From IMG/VR virus record IMGVR_UViG_3300036791_001402, positions 1 through 63,760 of that record: a DNA stretch of 63,760 nucleotides, one strand, 5' to 3'. This DNA comes from a virus. The stretch's first letter is position 1, and each line of letters begins with the position of its first letter. A model generated the notes under the pieces. It saw nothing but the letters and a program-made list of their open reading frames with translations. It searched no databases and was not told the DNA's origin. The position numbers and the translations under genes were made by a program. Shown one piece after another: positions 30,192 to 41,300 of this stretch.

Positions 30192-31193
30192 ATGTCGTTC
30201 TACACCATGGCCAAGACGCTCACCGGAGAAGTTCCGCAGACCGCTCTGGCTCTGGTGCAGACCAAAATCCAGGAAGGGTTGGGCAAGGTTTTCGATGCCT
30301 ACGACTGGAGCTTCCAGACGGAGCCGGGCGGATGGTATTGTCCCGGCCTGCTGGCAAACACCGGCACATTTACAGTTCAGCCTTTCTCTAATGTGGTCAT
30401 TGCCGACGCTACGGCGACCATGGCGCTGGCCGCGATCACCGGGATGCCTCTTATCACCCAATTGCAGTACCGAGACCCGGCACGGGCCTTGTATTCGATT
30501 GTGGGCTACAATACGACTACCAATTTTCCTTTCGCGACCTTGACTCTGGATCGTCCCTGGATGGAGTCGTCTTCCGGGCCGGGACAGCCGTACATGATTT
30601 ATCAAGCCTATTTTGCCGCTCCATGGCCGGACTTCCGGCGGTTCATCGAGGTCAGAGACACGACCACGAGGAGGGAACTGGACTTCTGGTCGTTTTCACA
30701 GTCTGATCTGGCAAGGGAAGATCCCCAGCGCACCCGTTTCTCCGATCCCCGATTCGTGGTGCCGTTCGGAGTCGACAAACGGGCGGGAAGCTCGACCGCC
30801 GGGTTCATGCTTTTCGAGTTGTGGCCCCAGCAGTTGGCGCGGCTTCCGTACAGCTTTGAGGCCAACCGTCGCGGCCCCATGCTCGTGCTGCCGGACGACA
30901 CGCTCCCTTACCCGCTGACGGAGGATCTGGTGAAGTGGGCGGCCAAGGAAGAGTTGTATCTCTTCAAGGAAGCGCAGAAGACCGCCGAAGAGGAGCGGGG
31001 CGCGGGAGCGAACTGGCAATTCCTGGTCCAGTACGCGAAGGCGCGCTACACGGATTCGCTCAACTTCATCGAGGCCATTGACATCAACCTGCACAACGAT
31101 GCGCTAAACAAGGTCGTGCGCCCCGGATGGGACTCGCAGCAGCCCTACGCCAACCGGCTGGGCGGAGTGAATATCGGCGGTTATCCGCAGTAG
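30192..31193 (+). CDS. Putative head-tail adaptor protein
   Basis: This 333-residue protein starts MSFYTMAKTLTGEVPQTALA, the usual opening of podovirus-type adaptor proteins. Its helical first 40 residues are followed by a beta domain (FTVQPFSNVVIADATATMAL). A C-terminal part rich in charged helices (KWAAKEELYLFKEAQKTAEE) follows. It probably sits under the portal. Family is inferred from context and general pattern. Confidence 0.65.
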   Translation: MSFYTMAKTLTGEVPQTALALVQTKIQEGLGKVFDAYDWSFQTEPGGWYCPGLLANTGTFTVQPFSNVVIADATATMALAAITGMPLITQLQYRDPARALYSIVGYNTTTNFPFATLTLDRPWMESSSGPGQPYMIYQAYFAAPWPDFRRFIEVRDTTTRRELDFWSFSQSDLAREDPQRTRFSDPRFVVPFGVDKRAGSSTAGFMLFELWPQQLARLPYSFEANRRGPMLVLPDDTLPYPLTEDLVKWAAKEELYLFKEAQKTAEEERGAGANWQFLVQYAKARYTDSLNFIEAIDINLHNDALNKVVRPGWDSQQPYANRLGGVNIGGYPQ

Positions 31194-31209
31194 AGGCGGG
31201 AGGAATGAG

Positions 31210-31539
31210 ATGAGCGGTTGGTCGAATGATGGCAGCGGCACCAGCGGAAGCAGCGACAGTATGGGCGGCAGTGGCAGCAACAACGACTATCTGTCGAACA
31301 CCACCGGCAGCAACAGCAGTTTCCGCAAGGTGAGAAGGCAGCACAAGGCGCTGATGCAGCAGAACGACAGCGGCAACAGTGGCGGCAACGGATCGGTGCC
31401 CTCCTCAGGGAACGGCACCATGAAGATGGCGGGAACGATCAACAACACCAAGGCTTCTTCGCCGGAAGTGACGACCGGCATGAAGCAGTTTGGGGCACCG
31501 AAGCTGAATCCGCTCAAGCGGAAAATGTACAAGCGATAG
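31210..31539 (+). CDS. Gly/Ser/Asn-rich protein
   Basis: The first half of this 109-residue protein is a Gly/Ser/Asn-rich, low-complexity stretch (SGSNNDYLSNTTGSNSSF). A short basic helix and a Lys-rich end follow. It lies between adaptor and tail-spike genes. Function unknown. Confidence 0.65.
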   Translation: MSGWSNDGSGTSGSSDSMGGSGSNNDYLSNTTGSNSSFRKVRRQHKALMQQNDSGNSGGNGSVPSSGNGTMKMAGTINNTKASSPEVTTGMKQFGAPKLNPLKRKMYKR

Positions 31540-31548
31540 GGAGGGACG

Positions 31549-31824
31549 ATGCAGCTTTTGCAAGCAACATTGACCGGCGCGGCGGTTCCGATCGTAGCGA
31601 GTCGTGATACCTCGATGGGGCCGAGTTGGCAATTCCTCCTGGTTCAGAACAACACTGCTGGTGCGATTACCGTCGGCGATGCCACCGTGTCCGCCTCGAA
31701 GGGCATCAAGATCGCGGCCGGCGCAGCGCAACCGTTCTGGAACCCGCTCGAATACGCGAACGATCTTTCCGAGTGGTACGTGTTCGGAGCGTCGGGAGTG
31801 GTCGACATCATGCTTCTGCGATGA
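31549..31824 (+). CDS. Small beta-rich structural protein
   Basis: This 91-residue, beta-rich protein (MQLLQATLTGAAVPIVASRD) resembles the small decoration-type proteins beside many phage tail genes. A compact beta-sandwich is likely from the strand pattern (WQFLLVQNNTAGAITVGDAT). Function not certain. Confidence 0.65.
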   Translation: MQLLQATLTGAAVPIVASRDTSMGPSWQFLLVQNNTAGAITVGDATVSASKGIKIAAGAAQPFWNPLEYANDLSEWYVFGASGVVDIMLLR

Positions 31825-31833
31825 GGGTGTGGC

Positions 31834-34707
31834 ATGCGTAGGCTGATTGGAATTCTGTTTTTGATGCTCCTGCTGTTCACTTCACGCGAACTCCGGGCGA
31901 ACCAGCGGGTCAATGTGTTGTGCGCGCAAAGCGGGAACGTGATGGTGCAGGGACTGCCTTCCACCAACCTTGCCTCCATCGTTTACCCGCGCTGCTTGAT
32001 CAATGTGTATTTTGCGGGAACGACTAACCGGGCAACGATCTATGCCGACAACATCAACACTCCGCTTTCCAATCCCTTTCAAGCCGACAGTAAGGGTAAC
32101 GGGTTTTTCTATCCAAACTCAGGTCGCTACGACATCGTTCTTGTCGGCGGCGGACTGCCTAACCCGGTAACGATCGGCGACGTGCTGGTGCAAGATGTGG
32201 GTGGGGGTGGTGGCGGCGGTGCTGGCTATCCTGGTGTAGCCAGTGACGGGGCCAACGGTCTCACGGTAACCGGTGCCGTAGCCGCAACTGATTTCAAGCC
32301 GGGGGTGACACCGTGGGTCGATTGCCGTGCCTACGGATGCGTGGGTGATGACGCGACGGATAACTCCACGCAGATTCAGAACGCCATCAATGCGGCCTGT
32401 ACAAGCAACGTTCTGGCAGTCTATTTCCCGCCAGGTTTTTACCGCTTCAGCGCCACGCTCTTGCCGTGCAAGGCTCTGAAGTTGATGGGTACGAGCAACC
32501 TCGTCAACGCCAATTCTGTACGTCTGCATTACACCGGCAACACGACCGGCATCCAACTCGGTTCCACCACAACTCCGTTCCTCAACAACATCGTGAGCGT
32601 GCAGCGGCTGGGCGGGGTTTCAACCTTTACAGTTTCCGCGCCGTTGTCGAATATCCTTGGCGGTTCAGGCTTCGCGCAAATCTCCGGGGTAACAGACGCA
32701 TCTTTCAATTCCCCTTCGGCTTTCATAACCATTACCGGCACGACCACTTTCACCCAGAGTCAGATCGGTTCGCCGGATACGGCCCTGTTGCCACAGACGA
32801 CGGCCACCGTCGATGCCTCCTGGGAAGCGAACTACTACGACTACACCCACGATGCGTTTGCGATCTCAAACATCATGCTCAAATGCACCAGCACGATTAC
32901 GACGCCTTTGCTGAACGGTTCTGGGACGTATGCCACGGGCGCTACCATGATCGCCGCTTATCGTGTGGGCCGAATCGAGTTTGATGATGTGACTATTGCC
33001 GGTTGTCAGACCGGCTTGTGGGGCATCGCTTCCGACCTGAACGTCTGGAATAGATCGTATTTCTGGGGCAACAGCCTAGGGTTCTATCTTGGTCCACGTT
33101 CCGACCAGCTCCATGCCACCCGGTTGATAACTTCAGGCAACGATACAGCGGGATGGATCGCCGCTATGGGAGCAACGCTGGATCAGTGGGTTACGGACTC
33201 TGACGGGTCTCCAACCACCAATCCAATGGTGATTGGCGATTCCCGATTCCAGAGGGCTGCCAGCCAGATTTTCTTCGATTCGCCATGGCTGGAGAACTAC
33301 AGTAGTAAATCGGCCACTGCCATTGATTCGTTTATCGAGGCGGGGGTCAGAGGCTTCACTCAGGGCGTGACCGTCCTCGACCCTCTCATTTTAAGTAATG
33401 CGATCCTCGGCGGGAGCACGTTGCCGGCGACCAACAACATTCTTACCCTGGGCAACGTGGCAGACATCAAAATCGTGCGACCTCACGGGCCAATGACCTC
33501 GGCATCGAATCGCTGGCTACCGTTGCAGTCGCTCATCAACTTTGTGGGCACAACATCGCCACGTGTGTCGGTTGATCTGGGGGACGCGACCATCTTGAAC
33601 AATGGTCCGCTCTATGTAAACAACGGCACCGGCGCTCCTGTCTTGATTCGCACTCAGACGAGTGGATATGCCTTATACAACGCTTTCAATGCCTATCCGT
33701 TCAGAGTTGACTCGCAACTCGACGCCACGAACGACGTGGTGTTCAACAGTGGACTGACAACCGATCAGCAGGTTCGACTTATCACTTCCAGTCTGGGCGT
33801 CAATAAGTGGAACTTCCAATGGACAGCCGCTCAGTTCGCTGCCTTCGACTATGCCGGGAATCTCAACTGGCTGCAACACGCGGCCAGTGGCAACACTGAG
33901 CTGCACTTGAATCTAGGGAAGCTGCTGCGGATCGGAGACGCGGCTGGTATTCCCCACTCAACGATCAGCGATCAAGGCGTATTTGGCGGTGCGGGTATCA
34001 GCGTGGGCGCGGCCAAAGTCACGGCACTGGTTCCTCCCGGGACTCACTCCGTGGGTCCAACATGCACCGGGACATGTACGACCACGTATGGCTACCGGGT
34101 GACGGGTGTGGATATCAATGGTGGGGAAACCCTCCCCAATCCTGAAATCACCACTCTTGTCCAGGCGGCTACTCTCGACGCTACGCACTTCAACACCATC
34201 ATCCTCCCCTCCGCTTTTATGACTGCGGCGGTGTCGTGCAACGTCTATCGGACCACGGGCGGGACGTTGGGACTGATTGCCAATGTGCCCTGCTCAAGCT
34301 CCGTGGTGATCGACAACGGACTTACGGCTACGACCGCACCGCCAACCATCAACACTACCGGGAGCATGAAGGTGGGAGCGGGGACGATGGACACCACCGG
34401 AATCTACGGGCCATCTCCCGTCAACATCCAGAGCGGCGGCACTTATACGCTGGTGGCTTCGGACAACGGCAAGGTCATTCAGTTCACGTCGGCAGCGAAC
34501 GTGAGCGTGAACGTGACTTCGGCGGCGGCGACAGCGGGGTTCAACTGTTTACTCGTCCAGCGAGGGGCCGGGAATGTGGCTCCCATTGGGACCGGTGTTG
34601 TTATACGGCAGCGCCAGGCCTTAACCAAGACGGCGGGGGTGTATGCCGTCGCCACGCTGGTATGTGATTTAGCCAACGACTGCATTCTCGGAGGCGACTT
34701 GCAGTGA
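31834..34707 (+). CDS. Tail-spike protein with pectate-lyase-like beta-helix and signal-like N-terminus
   Basis: The 957-residue protein starts with a signal-peptide-like segment (MRRLIGILFLMLLLFTSREL, possible cut after RA). That is unusual for a virion protein. An N-terminal beta domain and a Gly-rich hinge follow. From about residue 160 comes the classic entry of a right-handed parallel beta-helix (CRAYGCVGDDATDNSTQIQN). The C-terminal 200 residues are a further beta region. It probably binds or degrades host surface polysaccharide. Confidence 0.8.
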   Translation: MRRLIGILFLMLLLFTSRELRANQRVNVLCAQSGNVMVQGLPSTNLASIVYPRCLINVYFAGTTNRATIYADNINTPLSNPFQADSKGNGFFYPNSGRYDIVLVGGGLPNPVTIGDVLVQDVGGGGGGGAGYPGVASDGANGLTVTGAVAATDFKPGVTPWVDCRAYGCVGDDATDNSTQIQNAINAACTSNVLAVYFPPGFYRFSATLLPCKALKLMGTSNLVNANSVRLHYTGNTTGIQLGSTTTPFLNNIVSVQRLGGVSTFTVSAPLSNILGGSGFAQISGVTDASFNSPSAFITITGTTTFTQSQIGSPDTALLPQTTATVDASWEANYYDYTHDAFAISNIMLKCTSTITTPLLNGSGTYATGATMIAAYRVGRIEFDDVTIAGCQTGLWGIASDLNVWNRSYFWGNSLGFYLGPRSDQLHATRLITSGNDTAGWIAAMGATLDQWVTDSDGSPTTNPMVIGDSRFQRAASQIFFDSPWLENYSSKSATAIDSFIEAGVRGFTQGVTVLDPLILSNAILGGSTLPATNNILTLGNVADIKIVRPHGPMTSASNRWLPLQSLINFVGTTSPRVSVDLGDATILNNGPLYVNNGTGAPVLIRTQTSGYALYNAFNAYPFRVDSQLDATNDVVFNSGLTTDQQVRLITSSLGVNKWNFQWTAAQFAAFDYAGNLNWLQHAASGNTELHLNLGKLLRIGDAAGIPHSTISDQGVFGGAGISVGAAKVTALVPPGTHSVGPTCTGTCTTTYGYRVTGVDINGGETLPNPEITTLVQAATLDATHFNTIILPSAFMTAAVSCNVYRTTGGTLGLIANVPCSSSVVIDNGLTATTAPPTINTTGSMKVGAGTMDTTGIYGPSPVNIQSGGTYTLVASDNGKVIQFTSAANVSVNVTSAAATAGFNCLLVQRGAGNVAPIGTGVVIRQRQALTKTAGVYAVATLVCDLANDCILGGDLQ

Positions 34708-36884
34708 AGCTATGGTCGCTTTTCCTGCTGGGATCGATCATGTGTGAGGCGCAGATAACACGGGCGCCCTATCAGGGAGTGTTTGCCACGAGCAACAGCG
34801 GTGCGCCTCCCAGCGGATACACCTATTACGTGAGTCAGGCGTCAGGTCTGGATACCAATCCAGGCACAGCAACCTTCCCGTGGGCGACCACAGCTCGAGC
34901 CGATATCGTTCCGTGGAGCACTGGCGTAAGCATTGGGGTGCAGGTAGGGGCATCGTGGAAACCCTATGGGCCTCGCGGCATCATTCTGGCTGGTGATTCG
35001 ATTACTGCGCGACAGGATGACGCCAGCAATTTCCAAAGCGAAGCCGGTTACTACACCTTCGGCAATTTGATGAGCTTTCAACGCTTCAATCAATTGCACA
35101 ACGCTGGTGTGACCGGTGATCGCACCGACAATCTACAGGCGCGGTTGAGTCTCGACGTGTTGGCTTACCCCGCCCAGTATGTGTCGCTGTTGATCGGCGT
35201 GAATGACTTGCTGCAAGGAATTCCGGCATCCACGATCATCACCAACTGGACGGCCATCGCTAACGCCATTACAGCTTCGGGCCGCACCCTCATTATCTCC
35301 AGCGTTCCTCCAGCCAGTGCCTACACCACGACCGCGAAGACCGACTATGGCACCGTGGACACGGCCATCAAGTCCTATGCTTCCGCTCATCCCGCCGTGA
35401 TCTTCGCTGACATGGGATCAGCCTATCGGACTTCGCTGGCCAACCCCATCCCGCTGGCAAGCTATACGACTGATGGGACGCATCCCAACGCGGCCGGCGC
35501 GGAATTGATGGGCCAGATCTGGGCGGCGGCGGTCAATGCAGCGGGATCCGCTGTTCCTCTGCCTTACACGTTCGGGTTGGCGGGAACCAACCTGCTCACC
35601 AATGGCGCGATGTCGGGCACGGGAGGATTCCCGGCCACTTCCGCCACCGGCTGGTCGGGTCAATCCAGTCTTGCCACCTACACCAAAGTGGCGCGCACGG
35701 ATGGGGTTCCGGGCGACTGGCAGCAGATCGCCTTTACCAGTGCCACCAGCAAAAACACCTTCTCGCAAAGCGTTACCGTTCCAGCGTCAACTTCGCTGGA
35801 GTTCGCGTGGGAAGTCCAGTCCGACAACAACTGGGGCACGGTTTCCTGGGAGCCTCGCATCCAGGCCATTGTCAACAGCGTCTTTTATCCATCGCATAGC
35901 AGTGGTGGCACAAGTTTGGACCTGAACTTCAACCCGTTGTCGGGCATCCATCGCGGCAAACCCTTCCCCGTTCCGGTCGGGATCACGACCGCCACTGCGC
36001 GCTGGGAAGGTCAGATGACCGCAGGGACGAATCGTCTGGGACGTGCGGAGATGTTTGCCGTGCAAGCTCCAGCCATGCCGCAGACGACCGGGCTGACTGC
36101 GACGGCAGGGGACACAACCAACGCTCTCTCCTGGACACCGGTTACCGGGGCAACGAACTATGCGGTGCGGCGGAGCACTGTGACAGGCGGTCCGTACACT
36201 CCGATCGCAACACCCACTACCGCAAGTTATACCGATACCGGGCTGACCGATGGGACGACTTACTACTACGTCATATCCGCGTGGGACATTCTAGGCGACG
36301 GGCTTCCCTCTGCGGAGGCCAGTGCCACGCCCATCAGCACAAGGAATTATCTGGTGGACGACAGCGAAAACATCGCCTTATGGGGAGGATCGACCAGCCA
36401 TCTGACGTTTGCTTCCGCGACGGTCCCGACTGGTGGAACTTATGGATACGCGACGAAGCTGCAGGAAGACAATGTCAATAACTACCACTACAAGCAGTCG
36501 GTCGCCATCTCCAGTCTTCCGGCGGGAAGTTATACCGTCTCCGCGATGGTTAAGGCGGCGGAACGCACGGTGGTAAGTCTGGCTGTCCATCCCAACTCCA
36601 ACTTCCCCGCTGCGGACTTCACGCTTACGGGTGCAGGATCGTTCGTCAATGGAACGGGTGGAAGTGCCTGCGCTGGTCCGTACATCACAGACCGCTCCGC
36701 CACTCTGGGTGCCGGATGGTATGAAATTGGCTGCACGGTCACCGTGACCTCGCTGATCAACTATGTGCAGTTCTTTACCCAACAGCAGACACAGTATCAA
36801 GGCGTGACCGGCTCTGGAATGATCGTCACGGGTGTGGCGGTGAACGCCGGGACTGTGCGGCAGACCTATCACAAGACTCCATGA
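34704..36884 (+). CDS. SGNH hydrolase with fibronectin type III domain
   Basis: The 726-residue protein overlaps the previous stop. A hydrophobic start (MKLWSLFLLGSIMCEAQ) resembles a signal peptide. Block I GDSIT (Ser near residue 98), block III GVNDL (near 170) and block V DGTHPNAAG (near 255) define an SGNH/GDSL esterase domain. A beta domain (about 300-455) and a fibronectin type III repeat (about 455-550, DTGLTDGTTYYYVISAWD) follow, then a C-terminal carbohydrate-binding-like beta domain. It may deacetylate surface polysaccharide together with the spike. Confidence 0.85.
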   Translation: MKLWSLFLLGSIMCEAQITRAPYQGVFATSNSGAPPSGYTYYVSQASGLDTNPGTATFPWATTARADIVPWSTGVSIGVQVGASWKPYGPRGIILAGDSITARQDDASNFQSEAGYYTFGNLMSFQRFNQLHNAGVTGDRTDNLQARLSLDVLAYPAQYVSLLIGVNDLLQGIPASTIITNWTAIANAITASGRTLIISSVPPASAYTTTAKTDYGTVDTAIKSYASAHPAVIFADMGSAYRTSLANPIPLASYTTDGTHPNAAGAELMGQIWAAAVNAAGSAVPLPYTFGLAGTNLLTNGAMSGTGGFPATSATGWSGQSSLATYTKVARTDGVPGDWQQIAFTSATSKNTFSQSVTVPASTSLEFAWEVQSDNNWGTVSWEPRIQAIVNSVFYPSHSSGGTSLDLNFNPLSGIHRGKPFPVPVGITTATARWEGQMTAGTNRLGRAEMFAVQAPAMPQTTGLTATAGDTTNALSWTPVTGATNYAVRRSTVTGGPYTPIATPTTASYTDTGLTDGTTYYYVISAWDILGDGLPSAEASATPISTRNYLVDDSENIALWGGSTSHLTFASATVPTGGTYGYATKLQEDNVNNYHYKQSVAISSLPAGSYTVSAMVKAAERTVVSLAVHPNSNFPAADFTLTGAGSFVNGTGGSACAGPYITDRSATLGAGWYEIGCTVTVTSLINYVQFFTQQQTQYQGVTGSGMIVTGVAVNAGTVRQTYHKTP

Positions 36885-36894
36885 GGATTGAGAC

Positions 36895-37083
36895 ATGCCG
36901 CTAATCCCAGGAAAATCGGACAAGGTTGTCAGCGAGAACATCGGCGAACTCCACCAGGGCCAGACCTACGCAAGCACCCGGGAGAAGGAAGGGGCGAAGA
37001 TGGCGAACAAGCAGGCTATTGCCATTGCGCTCCGCAAGGCGGGAAAAGCGAAAGATCAGAAGAAGAGAAGCTTCAAGCGGTGA
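36895..37083 (+). CDS. Small basic protein, DUF6496-like
   Basis: This 62-residue protein (MPLIPGKSDKVVSENIGELH) has the form of a small phage family that ends in basic ALRKAGKAKDQKK sequences. It has a helix followed by a Lys-rich tail. Function unknown. Confidence 0.7.
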   Translation: MPLIPGKSDKVVSENIGELHQGQTYASTREKEGAKMANKQAIAIALRKAGKAKDQKKRSFKR

Positions 37084-37086
37084 TGA

Positions 37087-38397
37087 ATGCCCTACGCATG
37101 GATCCAATTCGCGGCGGCAAAACAGGCGCTGTTGAACCGTCTAGCGAACTCGACGTTCTGGACCAACGCCGAGGCGGGACTCTACATCAATGAAGCTCTG
37201 CGGACCTGGAATTCGCTGACGGAAACATGGCAGATCGACTTTACCTTTGTTTCCACTTCAGCCCAAACCTGGTTTGATTTTTCCACCTCGTCGTTTGTTC
37301 TTCCCAACCCGCCGACTAATCCTCGTCAGCGGACTCTGAAGGATACTGATCTCTACACCATGATGGAATACCACCTCATGGAGCCGCCGACAGGCGGGAC
37401 ATGGACCGGCACTTCGCAGTTCTCGATTACCGATCTTCAGGATGCCTTGCAACGGCGCCGGGATGAAGTGATTCAACTCACCGGCTGCAATCTCGTGCAA
37501 CTGTCGATTCCGTCGAGCATGACCCAGACCCGGCTGACGATCCCAGACACTGTTCTTGAGCCGCGACGGTTGCGTTTTGTTCCTGACGCTTTCTTTGGTC
37601 TGCCGGTCACACTGTTGCGCGAGGATACACAGGCCTGGCAGGTATTCGAGCCACTGGTGCTGGGAGAGAGCGCCATCCCGACAGCATGGAGCGTGGCGAC
37701 CAGTCCGGCGCTGGCGATCGATGTGAATACGGCCCCCAATGTTCCCGGCACCTTCGACATGATCGCATTGCAGTCTGGAAGCCCATTTGCCGTCCCGGCA
37801 AGCACCCTTCTCGGCGTTCCTGACGACTTTGCGTGGGTAGTCAAGTTCGGAGCATTGGCGGACCTCCTCAGCCGGGATTCCGAGGCTACGGACAGGCAAC
37901 GGGCTGCTTACTGCGCCTCGCGATATACCGAGGGAATAAAGATCATGCAGAAGAGTAACTGGATGCTGCAGGGTGCGGTGGATGGTCGACTGGCTGAAAT
38001 CGTCGCACTCGATAGCCTGGACCGCTACGAGCCGGAATGGGAGCGGCAAGTGCTCTGGTCCACGCTGGTAGTGGCAGGGACGGATTTTATGGCCCCCTGC
38101 ACAGTGCTGGCCACTCATGGAATCACGGCAACCCTGATCGGGAATCAGCCGGTGCCGTCAGCGGATACCGAGTATCTTCAGATCCCCCGCGACGTCTACG
38201 ACGCTGTTCTTGGCTATGCGCTGCATCTCGCTGCATTCAAGCTGGGTGGCACGGAGTTCTCCGACACGGTGCCGCTGGCTAAAAACTTCTTCGACCTCGC
38301 GCAGAAGGAAAACAAGAGGCTGCAGAACATGGCGTTGTTTGCAGACGTGCTTGAGGAAGAGGGACGTCAGGAAAGCCTGGTTGTGGAGAGGTACTGA
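37087..38397 (+). CDS. Putative head-tail connector protein
   Basis: The 436-residue protein starts MPYAWIQFAAAKQALLNRLA and has a helical opening of the adaptor type (WTNAEAGLYINEALRTWNSL). Beta domains follow, and an end (VPLAKNFFDLAQKENKRLQN) resembles phage adaptor proteins. It is coupled by TGATGG overlap to the next gene. Function inferred. Confidence 0.65.
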   Translation: MPYAWIQFAAAKQALLNRLANSTFWTNAEAGLYINEALRTWNSLTETWQIDFTFVSTSAQTWFDFSTSSFVLPNPPTNPRQRTLKDTDLYTMMEYHLMEPPTGGTWTGTSQFSITDLQDALQRRRDEVIQLTGCNLVQLSIPSSMTQTRLTIPDTVLEPRRLRFVPDAFFGLPVTLLREDTQAWQVFEPLVLGESAIPTAWSVATSPALAIDVNTAPNVPGTFDMIALQSGSPFAVPASTLLGVPDDFAWVVKFGALADLLSRDSEATDRQRAAYCASRYTEGIKIMQKSNWMLQGAVDGRLAEIVALDSLDRYEPEWERQVLWSTLVVAGTDFMAPCTVLATHGITATLIGNQPVPSADTEYLQIPRDVYDAVLGYALHLAAFKLGGTEFSDTVPLAKNFFDLAQKENKRLQNMALFADVLEEEGRQESLVVERY

Positions 38398-41300
38398 TGG
38401 CGACGACGACCAAGGAATTTGTGCGTGACAAGGCGGGAGAGAAACTCGATTTTCATGGAATCGATACCGTGCATCCGCCCGATGCTCTGGTCCCCGGAAA
38501 GTTCCCCTACGCGAAGAATATCCGGCGCTATTTGAAGGGCGCAGTGATCGGGCGCATGCTTTTGACGGCTCCAGTTGAAACGCTTCCTGCGGCAGTTCAC
38601 TCCATCCGTCGCCTGAATGACCTGACTCCGGCTGGGCCGGTCGGCGGTTACCAACTCATCGAGGGAGCGGCAGACAAACTGTATGCGGGAGCCACGCAGG
38701 TAGCCACAGGGCTGAGTGGCAAGAGCCTGTCGCTGATTCCGTTCCGGCCCAATACCAGCGTTCAGCCATGGATGTATGTAGGCGATTCGGTCAAGATGCT
38801 GAAGGTGCGTTCCGACGGACTCTGCTACAAGATGGGCATCATGGAACCACAGACGGCGCCAGACATCACCACCAACAATTCAGTCACCTCAGAATCGGGG
38901 CTTTATTTTTCTGCACAATCCATTCCCTGGACAAACGCAGGCGGTGTTAATCCTGATCACAATTACGGTCATACCAACAAGAACGATGGAAGACCGCCGG
39001 TAATTATTGCCTGTTCCGTACCAGGAGCTTCGCTGGTCGTCACGGTGACCGGATCGGCGACCGTGAATGGAGCCACTCATGCTCCGGGGGATGCGGGATC
39101 TGTAACTAGCGCGTATCCGGGCCAATTCGTTCTCGGAGGGTCAGCCTCAATAATTGTGGCGGCATTTACGGATGGCGCTGGCAACGTGTTGCCGGCAGGC
39201 GGGAAATACCCCAGCGTAGTCTCGATTGGCGCATCGGCTACTTTGACCGTGCCTCCGGGAGCACTGCAATTGCAGGTTGGCATCAACAGTTCCGGCAACA
39301 CCTTCAATGCCAATGGGGGCAACTTTACGCTGGGTTGGACGATGACCGTGAGCGCGGTCGCGCCGGTCACCAGCTTGGTGGGGTCAGTGATGGCCTACTA
39401 CTGGGGAGATTCCCCACACAGCGGTCCGGTGGCGACCTATATCTGGGGCAATCCTAGTGATACAGGCGGGAGTTCCAGCTATTACCGCACCATCTCAGAC
39501 GCTGCGGGAAGCCTGGCAGGAACGTCCCTTCTGTTCGATACGCTGCCCGGGGGCGGAAGTCCCTCGGCGCCGTTTATGTGGTCAACAGTAAACGCCAGCG
39601 GGATAGAGTCAGGAACCATTCCGCTATTTTCGCCGGCACTGGAACCGGAGGGTTATCAGGACTTCAACTGCTGCATCGTCGGAAACCTGTTCATTCCTCA
39701 GGCGGGAACTTATCACTTTCAGATGACCTACAAAGATGCCGTGATGTGGGGTGTGGGCAACGGAGCTACCTGGTCGGGAATCCACACCATCACCGGATAC
39801 TACGGACAGACGATGACAGTTGTCAGTGAACTGCCTCTGGCTGGCAATGCTGTTGGGGGCACGGGAACGCGAGCGACCATGACCGTCGACATCACTTTTC
39901 CTGGGCCGGGAACCTATCCCATCGAGATTGATTACGACTACTGGTATCACTCCGACCGCACCTTGCAACTGATGATTTCGCCCACGCCCGGAGCGACTCC
40001 CGGCATCCCGCCGCCGCTGACTAAAAACGTACGCGAACAGGTGCAATATCGCTATGTGTATCGCAGCACCGCAACCGGTGCCCAGTCCAATCCCTCACCC
40101 GCATCGACAGCTCTGGAGCTGGCGGTTGTCGCCAACCAGGTCGTTTCTTATTTCTCTTCCGATCCTCAGGTAGATGTGGTGGATTATTACCGCATCGATT
40201 TGTTCACGGCGGACTATACCTATATCGGCACGGGACCAAACGACAATGCAGGGGCGGGTGGAACTAACACCCCCATTGTGGACGAGTTGCTGGATACGGA
40301 ATTGGGAAACAAGTTGCTCGAATACGATAATTTTGAGCCTTTCCCATCTATCGACCTACCCCGCAAAGGAACGGTGAGCATCAATTCCGGGTTCGTTAGT
40401 TGGAATAGCGGAGACGGGTTTAATACCCGCTGGTTGCCGGGGACAGTGATGCTGATCGGTTCGCCAAATTCTGTGCCTTACATACTCAGCACCAGACCCT
40501 TAAATGCAACTCAGTTGCTTTTGACCGGGGTGCCGGACGGAGATAATTTGCGTTACGAGATCGCTGAGCCGCTTCTGGCAGCCCAGCCGCTTCCGTATCT
40601 GTTTGGTCCCACCGACAACATCAACTTCATTTTTGGGGTGGGGGATCCACTGCGCCCGGGAACGCTTTACTGGTCGAAGGGCAGCAATCTTGATTCGGCC
40701 CCGGACACCAATCAGATGGACGTCACCCATCCCAGCGAACCTCTCCAGAACGGGTGCATGGCGGCTGGCCGCGGCGTGTTGTTTTCGACGGAGAGAGGCT
40801 GGGTGATCCTGCCCAACTTCTTTAATGCTCAAGCGACGGCGGAGGGAACGATTGGCAGTACCTGGACGCTTCAGGAGACGGGCATCACGCGAGGACTCTA
40901 TATGCCTCGCTGTCTGGCTATGGATGGGGGCGGCAACGTGTTCTTCCGGGCCAAGGATGGCATCGAGATATCGCCCGGAGGGATGGGATCGAAGTCTATT
41001 ACCGACGAGGACGTCTACAACCTCTTCTCGCACGAAGGATCGACTCCTGGACCGGTGATGCTGGCAGGTCATGTGATGTTTTATCCGCCCGACGATACCA
41101 AACCGGACGCGCAACGCTTGTCCTGCGCCCGAGGCTACCTGTACTACGACTATCAGGACATCAACGGAAACTCGAGTACTCTGGTTTTTGATATCGCTGC
41201 CATGGGATGGGTTGTGGATCAGTACCAATGGCCTGTGGCGGTCCATGCTCTCGAAGAGGGTCCGAATATCAATACAACTCTGGCTGGATGCACGGACGGC

